Source: Pyrus communis (lineage: Eukaryota; Streptophyta; Magnoliopsida; Rosales; Rosaceae). From it: DNA of 64,000 nt. The stretch lies in contig NC_084819.1 of the NCBI RefSeq assembly GCF_963583255.1, positions 14,931,616 to 14,995,615 on the forward strand. The letters are read 5' to 3'. Positions 33,931 to 44,300 of this stretch are shown one piece after another. The translations under genes were made by a program, and so were the position numbers. Position 1 is the first letter of the stretch; each line of letters starts with the position of its first letter. The notes beneath the pieces were generated by a model. That model made no database searches and was not told where the DNA came from. It saw only the letters and a program-made list of their open reading frames with translations.

Positions 33931-34206
33931 TATTGGAAGTCGCTTTCTTCCTTAATTCAAGGGAATGTTATTTATTTTTCCTAAGCCAGACAACTTCCGT
34001 AATACAAGGGTGCTTTCTTCCTTAATTCAAGGGTGCCAACTCCCTTAATCAACTCCCTTAATTCAAGGGGCTGTTATTTTATTTTTTCCTAAGCCACCTG
34101 TTGTGGCGTAAAGCAAGAGGAGCAAGAGGTTAATCCTCTTATATATTGCTGTACAATTGTAAAAGAATATATGAGTGAAATACAATTCAATCCTTGAAAA
34201 TCAATA
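33931..34206 (+). repeat. 3' LTR of the 29-kb copia element
   Basis: 276 bp, TATTGGAAGTCGC to TCAATA. It is identical to the 5' copy except for three extra bases near the start, one T/C change in the middle and the last base. It is followed by the target duplication AAAAT. Confidence 0.92.
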
Positions 34207-35251
34207 AAAATAATACCTCCGTTACATTTTCCATCCATTGATCTGTTAAATGCTGACGTGGCTGCCACATATATGCCACGTGGTTGCCAAATGTCTGCCA
34301 CGTGGCAAATAAAAATATTTTTTTTAATTTTTTTTAAAAAACTTGAATTTTCTCAAAAAAAAGAAATAAAAATTGAAAAAAAAAAAATTTGAAATAAACC
34401 CCATCCCATCTCCCCGCAACCACCCCCCCCCCCCCCACAAACCCATAACCCTTTCTCCCCACCCACACCCGCCCAGCTTGTCTTCCCCCTTCCTCCAGGC
34501 GACCCACCTGAGCCAAAACCTCGACCCTCCTTTTGCCCGCACCCCCACGGTGCAACCCACCTCGACGTCTCCCCCCCTCCCCCCAGAGGGACCTAACTCC
34601 CTGCGTCCGACCTCGCCCAGAACCCAACCCCCACTCTCCTCTCATCTGCAACACCCACCCTATTCTCCTTCCCCCATCCGTGCCCTGCTCGTCGGCAAGT
34701 CAGTCGGCTCCGACAACGAGGTATGCATTTGATTTTGTCCTTCAAATTTTGAATTTTTTTGGTGCTTGGTTGGTGGTGGTCTAGATGGAGTTAGGTTTGC
34801 TAAAGGTGGGTGGGGTTGCAGATGAGAAAATGGAGGGTGGGGGTGAAGAAGAGAAAGGGCTTGGGGAAGGTGGGGGTTTGCTGGGTTTCTTGATGGGATG
34901 GGAGGTGATAGAGTGGAGGAGAGGGAGGTGGGTCGGGGGGGGGGGATGGTTAAAGGTTTCTGGGTTTGTTTGCAGAGATAGGGGGTTGCGGGGAGCTAGG
35001 TTTCAGTTTTTATTTTTTTAAGATTCATGTGTTTTTTTTTAATTAAAAAATTATTATTTTTGCCATGTGGTGTGCCACGTTGGCAGCCACGTCAGCACTT
35101 AACAAATCAATGGATGAAAAATGTAACAGATGTATTATTTTGAAATAAAATAGTACTTAAGGTATGAAATTGAAATGTTTTGAAGATGTTTTAAGGAATT
35201 GAAATAGATCCCAAACCTAAGATATCAAAGTGTAATTTACCCATTTTTTAA

Positions 35252-35768
35252 ATTCCTGACCTTTCATGTGTTTGCTAAAACATACAAAATCATGAAATAT
35301 GTAGTTTTTGCATTACAATCAGCAATGCAATACCTGGAAAAGAAGAATTATATATGTTGCTTGTACGAAATATCTAATCTCATTCATAGATCTATTTTCT
35401 ACTTTCTCAATTCATGACTTTTCTCGTCCGAAGTAAGTTAGTATGCCTAAAAAAATGCAGAATTCGATCTATCGTCTCTCGTTTCAATTTCATCAATAAA
35501 TAAACGAGTCATTAATAAAAATGCAGGAATCGACCAATTATTTCAATCTAAGAATGATTAATTGTCACGAAGTGAAAAACAACTACTACGAAAACACTAA
35601 CAAACATACATTAAATCAATCTTGAAGTCGACACACAAATCCTCCAACAAAAAATTTCAAACACCAAACAATAAAATCAGACAAAAAAAAAAAAAAAAAA
35701 CTAAAGTGGCAGACCAACTAGAAGATTCACAAGTGCCAGTCCACCACCCTACTCCACCACCCTGCATA
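35252..35768. other. Intergenic and 3' UTR of the peptide transporter
   Basis: AT-rich DNA with an A-run near 35683-35700. The part next to 35769 is likely the 3' UTR of the minus-strand transporter gene. No other feature is seen. Confidence 0.35.
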
Positions 35769-38063
35769 TCATTGAGCACGCCCAGTCGCCTTCTTGTACG
35801 TATACCACTTAGCAATCCAGACGTACACCAAGAAATTAATAACGCTCAGAACAGCCAACAGCCAATAAAAATAGTCCAGGTGTCCCCTGTTAAGGTTATC
35901 CGGAATCCACCCAAGATTCCCATTCTTCTTGGTAACTTTAGTTACCACAGTAACTAGCAGAGTGCTGAGGTAATTCCCCAGTGCAACAGTGGTAAGTGAC
36001 AGTGCAGAGCACAAGCTTCTCATGGCATCCGGCGCTTGGTCGTAAAAAAACTCCATCTGCCCAATGAAGGTGAAAACCTCAGCACACCCAATGATGAAAT
36101 ACTGCGGGACCTGCCAGAAAATTGACATGGGAATGTACTCTAGGTCGTAGTAATTATTTTTTCTTACAGTGCCAAGCCTAACAACCTCCAAAATCCCAGC
36201 AACAACCATGGAAAAAATGGATAGTGCTAGGCCGATTCCCATCCGTTGCAGCGTCGTGAACCCTCGATCGTGGCCCGTGAAGCGCCTGGCGAGGGGGACG
36301 AGGAGCTTGTCGTAGATCGGTGCCCAGAAGAGGACGCTGGCCGTGTCAAAGACGGAGAGGGAGGCTGATGGGATCTTGAAGTTTGGGCCCATGTGTTGGT
36401 CTAGAGTGTTGCCTTGTAGGACAAACATTGTGCTCATTTGGCCGTAGACGGTGGCGAAGACGATACCGGACGCCCAGATTGGGAGGAGTCTGATGACGGA
36501 TTTTAGCTCCTCTACTTGTGTCACTGTACAGAGGCTCCATGGGCTTGGCAGTTCCTTTGCACGGTCTGTCTCTGACTCCACAGCTGCCTTGTCAAAGAAC
36601 CTGAAATTAGAAGTGTTTATGATTAGAAATATGTTGAATTGTTATTAAAAATCAAAGTGCCTCCTTGAACTTGAAAGTATTTTATAAAGAAATACATGAG
36701 AAGTGTTTCTCAAGAAAGCACTTCTATAACTCGAAAACACTTTTTAAGTATTTATGCAAAATGTAGTTAGAAGCACTTTTGGCTATGTGCAAACACTTTT
36801 TGTCCTTCCAGATGAGGTCCTAATCAAGGGATTCGAAAGCGCTTTTAAAATGGTAAGAGCGCTTTTAGATAGCCAAGAATATTTTGAGAACGTTAGACAT
36901 GAGGTCAAAACTGCTGCTGCTAGCTAGGTTATGAAAACTGGGCTTGTTCAAGAAGCACTCAAGATTCTTGGGAAAAATCGCTCATGAGCAAAAATGTTTC
37001 CTACTGAAATTCTATCAGCGTGTGCTTCTTACCCTAATTTGTTGGTGTGCTCAAGCTTCCGACTTCCTTGGATGTTGCATTCCTCATCTGCAGTCTCATA
37101 GAGAAGAGACTTGTCAGCAGGAATTTTCACTTTGCATTTCCTGATGGATGCAACAACCACCTGAGCAATCCTTGTGAGGGGACTCCCGCCCGGTTTCTGA
37201 AGACGATATAACTTGCTTCCCGAGAAAAAGAACACAACTGCGATCGCCATTGCAACTGCTGGGACTCCGAACCCCCAATTCCATCCCACATTCATTTGCA
37301 TCCAGACCAAAACCGTGGAAGCAATAAGCGCACCGACATTGATTGACATGTAGAACCAGTTGAAGAAGGAGCTCTTCTTCTTCCTCTCAGTTTCGTCAGT
37401 TTCATCAAATTGATCTGCGCCGAAGGATGAAACGCATGGCTTAATTCCACCAGTACCTACTGCAATCAAGTACAGCGCTACAAAGCAGGCCGCTCTTTGG
37501 GATGCTGTTGCGTTGCAACCAGAGCTATCGCAATGCGGTTTTAATCCATTGATCGATGCAGTGAGGGTCAAGAGAGTCATACCCTATAAAAAAAAAATTC
37601 TTCAATATATAGCCTCTTGAAGAACACAATTTATATCTGGACCAAACTTACAAGAACATAAACGATTGAAAAGATGGCAATTGTCCAATATCTTCCCAAG
37701 TATGCATCAGCCAGGAAGGCTCCTATCAATGGTGTCGCGTAGCACGTCCCTGACCAATTAGAGACGCTGGTCGCTGCCTTGGCAGTTCCCATGCCGAGAC
37801 GTTTCTCGAGATAGTTCACTAGATTGGTACCCATTCCGTAGTATGCCAATCTTTCACAGCATTCATTACCTGCAACAGTATTATTTAGTGATCAACATTA
37901 GGCCATACCATGAATAAATCAAAATCAAAATCAAATTCGTAACCAATAAAATCATACCGAGAATAAAGCGGCATGCCTTCCAATTTCCAGTCTTCTTCTT
38001 GTTAGCCGGTTTTTTATGGATGTCCACAGTCCCATCGTTTGTGTAAAGATCACTGTCCGCCAT
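35769..38063 (-). CDS. NPF8-type proton-coupled peptide transporter
   Basis: Four exons on the minus strand, 37958-38063, 37652-37869, 37033-37583 and 35769-36600, with consistent phases, give 568 residues, the usual NPF length. The N-terminal tail ends at [12 protein letters not shown]. The ExxER proton-coupling motif is NECCER (E38, E41, R42). Family signatures follow: [45 protein letters not shown] and [17 protein letters not shown] with [17 protein letters not shown]. About twelve membrane segments are expected, with a long central loop after LLYETADEE. It resembles the AtPTR1/2/5 group (NPF8), which moves di- and tripeptides across the plasma membrane or tonoplast. A decayed tandem copy lies at 46.4-48.4 kb on the same strand. 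A leader intron is possible (GAG|GTACGTG near 39113, TTTGTAG near 38137). Confidence 0.92.
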
Positions 38064-39362
38064 AGCTACAGATTAGCTATCTTTCGAGTTCCACTCTTTT
38101 TTTTCTAGATATTCAAAACCAAAGAGACACCTACAAAGTCACCATCATCATCGAATACATGCTGAGATAACAGTTAATCATAAAAATTTGAAAGTGAAAG
38201 CATTGACTTGGAATATTCTCTATAAGAATGCTGTGGCCAACTCAATTCTAGATTCTCAAAATATGAAATCAAGAACTTCACCAAACACTTGGACATGAAA
38301 CAGATCACATGTATGGCCAACTCAATTCTAGATTCTCAAAATATGAAATCAGGAACTTCACCAAAAACTTGGACATGAAACAGATCACATGTTTGGCACA
38401 TAACCAACCTTACAAAAACCATCTATCTATTTTGGAACATCGTTAGATTAGATAATTAAAGTACAATTCGAGCAGCCTGTCACATAAAACTGGAATCATA
38501 CATCACACGAGAAGTGCTTCTTACAGTCCCCTAACGAGTGAAAATCTTAATAAAAGATAATGGTAAAGACAGAAGCCCAAACTAGCTAATTAGGTTTCTT
38601 TACCTCTTATTCAAAATTGAAGGGGCATCTATCTAATATTAGTAGAGTCTCTACAATCATCAAAGAATCGCAACCCACATTTTAATTAATCGAAATTCAC
38701 TGAACACAAATAAACAAAAGTTGAGTGAAGCCTAAGCAATGTGTGATCATTATGCGAGTCAAAACCCATCTTTTTGAGATTAGGGTTTTCTCAATATAAA
38801 AAGGTAACCTCCACAATCCAATATCATAAGGGGAAAAAAAAAAAAAAAAAAAACCAAGAAAAATAGAGTATAACTGTGTGCAAGATCAACACAAGCAAGT
38901 TGAAGAATCAGAAATCATAAGACTCGAGACTTGTTGGGGGCTTGTTGCTCAGTTGGCTACGAGCATTCACCCTGCACTCGAGTTCCATTGTCCCCTTTTT
39001 CTATATCGCATATATAAAAACAAATAAATAAAAAGACTTGAGAACTAGTCTAAAGAAATCTGCATCTTTGACATGAATGACCAGAGAGGGAGAAAAGTGC
39101 AGACAAATCACGTACCTCTCGAATAGTAGATTTTTATGAGGGTTGGCGAATGGTGATTAGGGATACTGAATTTTAATAGGAGATTACGGAAAGGAAAAAA
39201 AGGAAAGCCTAGTCCGGTTCTTCCTCACAAACAATTCAAGAACCACGCAAAGAAAACTGTACGTGTACATTAGATTTTGTTTTTATTTTTCTTTTCAATT
39301 TTTTGTGTGGACGATTAATAGCCGTCGATCAGTGTTTAGCACACGACTTAATGGCTCCTACC
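38064..39362. other. Upstream region of the peptide transporter
   Basis: Probably promoter and 5' leader of the minus-strand transporter, perhaps with a leader intron between about 39113 and 38137. It contains an 80-bp tandem duplication (38234-38393, listed separately), an A-run at 38835-38852, and a weak tRNA-like phrase at about 38940-39000 that I do not accept as a gene. Confidence 0.35.
38234..38393. repeat. 80-bp tandem duplication in the transporter leader/promoter
   Basis: The phrase TGGCCAACTCAATTCTAGAT occurs at 38234 and again at 38314, and the following 60 bases repeat with about three changes. The two units abut. They lie within about 330 bp of the transporter start codon. Confidence 0.85.
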
Positions 39363-40254
39363 CAGTGACGGATCCAGGATTTTAAACTCGGGGGGTCTCA
39401 ATAATAAAGATCAAAAAATTTATAGACAAAAATAACATTGAAAATTTAAATATAATACATTTCATTCAAAAATCATATGCAAAACAATATTATAAATTAT
39501 AAAATCTTATTTCAAGCGTCCGTTACAAGGTTTCATAAGTTACTAGGGAGTACCCAAGTTATTGATCATCTAATGTGTACCACTAAATTTAAAACACCGG
39601 TCAAATAAAACTCTTTCCAAACCCCCACTATCTTTCTAACCAAACACACCATTTTTCTCTTTTACTACTTTCCAAACATCCACCTTCTCTCTCACTAAGA
39701 ACACAGCTGCCATACCTCCACCAACTGCCTCCCTCCCCTTTCTCCCGAAGCCATGGCAGCTTTACCCCCAAATTTCACCAACCCATGACAGATCATATCC
39801 ATCTTACTAACCTTATGAAGGAAATTTCACCCATAAGAAACATTACTAAGGTGGTTGAAATAATTTGGGAAAATGTGGGTTTATGTACTGCCATGAATTC
39901 CATGACGGAGAAGTCCGACGATGACGACGGAGTGCTGCCATGGCTTCCACAATAAAGATAGGAGGATTTTGGGGTGGGTTCGATAGACGACAGAGAAAGG
40001 TGGGAGGAGAAGGGGGGTGGCACCGACGGATACGACCATGGCAAAAGCAAGGAGGGGAGAGGCAGGAAGGGTCCATATTTTCTTTCTTCTATGTGCGTGG
40101 TTATCTTCTTCGAGAAGAAAATAGCCACTGCAACCTGCACAGACCTCATGTTCGAGTATGAGGGGTCCTCGGAAAATTTCTAGCAGCGATTTAGGATCAC
40201 CAATGGGTCCTGGGACCTCCCAGGTCCCAATGTAGATCCGCCATTGCTCCTGCC
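39355..40254. mobile_element. hAT-like non-autonomous element
   Basis: The 884-bp segment 39363-40246 begins CAGTGACGGATC and, read from the other end, CAATGGCGGATC. These ends fit the hAT pattern of CA(G/A)TG. The flanking octamers CTCCTACC (39355-39362) and CTCCTGCC (40247-40254) match at seven of eight bases, a likely 8-bp target duplication. The interior has a 118-codon minus-strand frame (39793-40149) without a recognised domain and no transposase motif. Confidence 0.65.
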
Positions 40255-40905
40255 GTTATAACAGTGATTAGCATGGCTCTTTTACGATAATACCCCTACA
40301 GACTGCACATTATGGAATTCTAGCGTATTGCTTAGGGAAATGATACCTTTTCTTCTCCTTGTACACACTTGCTGATTTTTGTCTCTTGATTCTCATTTAG
40401 CTTATTTCATCGAAAGATTAGACATAAACAATGGTGTGCAGAGAAAGAAAAAAAGTGTGCAAAAGTCAATTTCCGCTTATATACAGTTAAAAGCCAAAAC
40501 GGTCCCAAGGGGCTACTAATTGAATCAGCATATAGCGCCTTTAACTGGAAACCCACTATTGTGCAGAAGCAAAATCTCATCAATTAGGTTGGTTGGTAAA
40601 GATGCTTCGATCTTTATCCTTACCAGACTCAATCGCAATGTGAAAGCTCATTTTCCGTAAGTGCTTATGAGTCTTTGTGGTATATAATAATCGATGGGTA
40701 AGGAAGTTTCATTATAAATTTTTTTCTTGTTTTACCATAAAAACCTGAACTTATTTTTGTAATCCTTATGTTATTGTCATTTTAGGTTAACTTTGTACCT
40801 GGACTCTTTACTGGAGCCATCAAATTGAAACCTCCATTTTCTTAGCAAATTTGAAGACAAAGAGATCCTACTTCGACAGCACAGTCCGACACTAACTGAA
40901 ATCCG
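40255..40905. other. Intergenic, no gene recognised
   Basis: AT-rich sequence with a box-A-like phrase near 40585 but no convincing RNA gene. It ends at ATCCG, the left target duplication of the next copia element. Confidence 0.3.
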
Positions 40906-41384
40906 TGTTGGGGTTTAAAAAATGCTTCACTACTTTGGAGATGTTTATCTCACAAAGGAGAATGTAATGCAGCGGAATTTGATAGGCAAGAGAAAGAAAA
41001 AAACACTCTCAAAGTGTTATACAAATTTTTTTATTCTCACACAATCTTAATACAAGAGGAAACACTCAAACACACTCACACTTCACTCTTTTCTCACTTC
41101 TTGCTCTCTTTCTTAGCTCTTGCTACATGGCAACACACACACACACACCTAAATTTATAGGCATGTTTGCCGACTTCACTAGCACTTTCTAGTGCATGTT
41201 AATGCACACACTGCACCGACATATGGCTTATGGCCATATAATATTACAACTTGCTAGAATTATCTAGCTTATTATGCATGCCTAATGCACCGACAACCTT
41301 TTGCTAGAATTTTCTAGCACATTTCATGAGTTTTCTATGGGCTGGATCATCTTCTTGGGCTGAAGACAAGATTACCATTCAACA
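40906..41384 (-). repeat. 3' LTR of the 41-46 kb copia element
   Basis: 479 bp. Read on the minus strand, U3 contains three palindrome-like motifs upstream of a CTATAAATTT box (about 41153-41160): TGCTAGAATTTTCTAGCA at 41302, TGCTAGAATTATCTAGCT at 41252 and CACTAGCACTTTCTAGTG at 41177 (plus-strand spelling). An (AC)n run lies at about 41132-41148. Confidence 0.95.
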
Positions 41385-41391
41385 TCCCCCC

Positions 41392-44300
41392 TTAATCTTG
41401 TCTTGTGACGCCGATTGAGTTTCTTAGTCTGACAAAGTCTTCTTGTTTGAGGGGCTTGGTGAATATGTCTGCGATTTGGTCTTGAGACTTCACGTATTCT
41501 ACTTGCACATCCTTTCTTGCAATGCACTCTCTTATGTAGTGATAACGGGTATCTATATGTTTGCTCCTGTTATGGAATACTGGATTCTTTGCTAGAGCTA
41601 TTGCAGACTTGTTGTCGACATAGATCTTTGTTGGCTCTTCTTGTCGCATTCTTAATTCTTTCAGCAAGTTTCTCAGCCAGATTGCATGGCAGACACATGA
41701 AGTAGCAGCTACATATTCAGCTTCGCAGGTAGAGAGAGTGACAATCGGTTGCTTCTTCGACATCCATGTGAATGCAGTGTCTCCCATGAAGAACACAAAT
41801 CCAGTAGTGCTTTTTCTATCGTCGGAATCTCCTGCCCAATCACTGTCGCTATATCCAACAAGTTTGTAGTTATCAGAACTTGAATAAAACAAGCCAAAGT
41901 TAACAGTACCTTTGAGGTATCGAAGAATTCTTTTGGCCGTTTTCAAATGTGTAGTTGTGGGATTCTCCATGTGGCGACTGATTAATCCGACAGCATAGAG
42001 AATATCTGGTCTTGTGCAAGTCAAGTAGCGCAAGCTTCCAACTAGGCCTTTGAAAAATGTTGGATCTACGCTTTCTCCTTTGTCATACTTGGTTAGTTTG
42101 ACTCCGCACTCCATTGGCGTGCTCACGGGCTTGCAGTCGTCCATTTTGAACTTTTTCAGTATCTCCTTTGTGTAGCTTTCTTGGGAGATGAGAATTCCTT
42201 CTTCGTTCTGCTTGACTTCAATGCCTAGGTAATATGCCATCAACCCGATGTCGGTCATCTCAAATTCTTTGGTCATCACTCTCTTGAACTCTTCAAACAT
42301 GCTTGGATTACTCCCAGTGAAGATTAGATCATCCACATATAAGCACACAATCAAAATATCTCCATCTTTGACTTTGACGTAGAGAGCATGTTCATGAGGG
42401 CACTTGATGAAGTTGTTTTCCTGAAAGTACTTGTCGATGCGACTATTCCATGCTCGTGGCGCTTGTTTTAACCCATAGAGGGCTTTCTTCAGCTTCAGAA
42501 CTTTGTCTTCATGCCCTTTGATCTCATAGCCTGACGGTTGCTGAATGTAGACTTCTTCTTCAAGGACTCCATTTAGGAAGGCGGACTTCACATCCATTTG
42601 TTGAATCTTCCAACTGTTTTGAGTTGCCAAAGAAATTAGTAATCGTATAGTTTCCAACCGAGCAACGGGTGCGAATACCTCATCATAGTCGATTCCGGCT
42701 CTTTGACTATAGCCTTTCGCCACTAGTCTTGCCTTGTATCTTTCGACCTCTCCATTGGCATTTTTCTTTGTCTTGTACACCCACTTGACTCCGATGGCTT
42801 TGTGTCCTTTCGGAAGAATAGCGAGTTCCCATGTATCATTCTTCTGGATTGCTTCAATTTCTTCATCCATTGCTTTCCTCCACTTAGTATCTTGCACTGC
42901 TTCTTGGAAGTCGACTGGTTCACAATCAGCAAAGAGACAGAAAAGTGTAGGATTATCAAGTCTTTCAGCTACTTCATAAAGATCTCGTATACTTCTTGTG
43001 CGTGGTACTTCTCTTTCATTTAGACTCCCACTTGACAATGCTGATGCTGATGAATTACCATGATCGGTTGATGTTGGTGAAGCAGGTGGAGTAGTGGATT
43101 CTTGTTGAACCTCTCTTGCTTGCTCCATCATCCCTTGTTCATTCTCTTCTTCAAATTGAGGAAAGAAGTGAAGATCACCTGCATGTGGGCCAAAATCCCA
43201 TTCTCCTTCTTCATCGAACATCACGTCTCGACTGATCACCGTCTTCCCATTGTTTGGATTATACAGCTTATAGCCTTTTGAATTGGTGTCATAGCCGATG
43301 AAGATGAACTTCTCACTTTTGTCGTCGAGTTTGATTCTCCTCTCGTCTGGTACGTGTACATGGGCTATGCTTCCAAAAACTCTTAGATGAGAAATACCTG
43401 GTTTTCTTCCACTCCATGCTTCTTGCGGAGTTTTTCCCCACACACTCCTTGTTGGAGACCGATTGGATAGGTAGACAGCACATGCTACAGCTTCTGCCCA
43501 CAATTCCTTAGGCAATTTCTTGCTTTTGAGCATGCTTCGAGCCATGTCGAGGATGGTTCGATTTTTTCTTTCTGCCACTCCATTTTGTTGAGGGGATCTT
43601 GGAACTGTCAAAGGTCGACGAATTCCATTTTCTTCACAAAACTCTTGAAATTCCTTCGAAGTGAATTCTCCTCCTCGATCAGATCTCATGGCTTTGATCT
43701 TGCAACCACTCTCCTTTTCTACAGCGGCTTTAAACTTCTTGAATGCTCCAAAGACTTCTGATTTCTGCTTCAAGAAATACACCCAGGTTTTTCTTGAAAA
43801 ATCATCAATGAAGAGAAGGAAATAATTATTTTTACCCAAAGAGCTTGGTTTTATTGGACCGCACACATCGGTGTGAATGAGCTCGAGTGGCTTCTGGGCT
43901 CTTGTTGTCGACTCCTTTGGAAAGCTTTTCCTGAACTGTTTCCCAAGTAAACATCCTTCACAAACTTGATCAGGGTGGCTGATGCACGGTAAGCCTCGCA
44001 CCATCTCCTTCTTAGATAATAACTCCAATCCCCCAAAGTTAAGATGCCCAAAACGAAGATGCCAAAGCCAAGATATGTCTTTGTAACATATCTTGAGACA
44101 CTTTGCAACATCATTTTGAATGTTCATGGGAAACATTCTATTTTTTGACATTTTCGCCTTGGCAATTAATCTTCCTTTGTCATCTCTAAGAAAAAGGATA
44201 TAATTTTTCGTATGAAAATCATAACCTTTTTCTAAGAGTTGACCCAAACTCAAAATGTTGCTTTTCATATTGGGCACGTAGTAGACATTTGAAATTAATT

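Larger units (their letters stand above)
29270..34206 (+). mobile_element. Ty1/copia LTR retrotransposon, young but with three stops
   Basis: LTRs lie at 29270-29542 and 33931-34206, flanked by the 5-bp direct repeat AAAAT (29265-29269 and 34207-34211). The primer site TGGTATCAGAGC (29543-29554) matches initiator-Met tRNA, and a GAGGGGGAG polypurine tract ends at 33930. Between them one reading frame carries gag, protease, integrase, reverse transcriptase and RNase H in copia order. It is interrupted by TAA codons at 30597, 31926 and 32448 but by no frameshift. The LTRs differ by a 3-bp indel and about two substitutions. The element is inserted in the left arm of a foldback Mutator-like element. 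Confidence 0.93.
29155..35251. mobile_element. Foldback Mutator-like element, split by a copia insertion
   Basis: The element runs 29164-35242 between perfect 9-bp direct repeats ATTTTTTAA (29155-29163 and 35243-35251), the length made by Mutator-like transposases. Both ends begin GGGTAAATTACACTTT when read inward, and inverted similarity of about 85 percent continues for at least 170 bp. Beyond that the C-rich left interior and G-rich right interior also align in inverted orientation (shared CTCCCCGCAACC), so almost the whole element can fold back. A copia element plus its 5-bp duplication occupies 29270-34211. Removing it leaves about 1.14 kb with no transposase, so this is a non-autonomous element. 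Confidence 0.85.

Noticed and set aside
34373..35021. Open frames in the C-rich and G-rich foldback arms
   Set aside because: Pro- or Gly-rich translations of biased composition, both strands, no family; captured gene exons could not be supported.
38938..39000. tRNA-like phrase TTGCTCAGTTGGCTACGAGC
   Set aside because: Box A is fair, but box B is poor and no cloverleaf or acceptor stem forms; at most a decayed SINE.
40580..40640. Box-A-like phrase TAGGTTGGTTGGTAAAGATG
   Set aside because: Box B is only weakly matched and no stem structure is visible.
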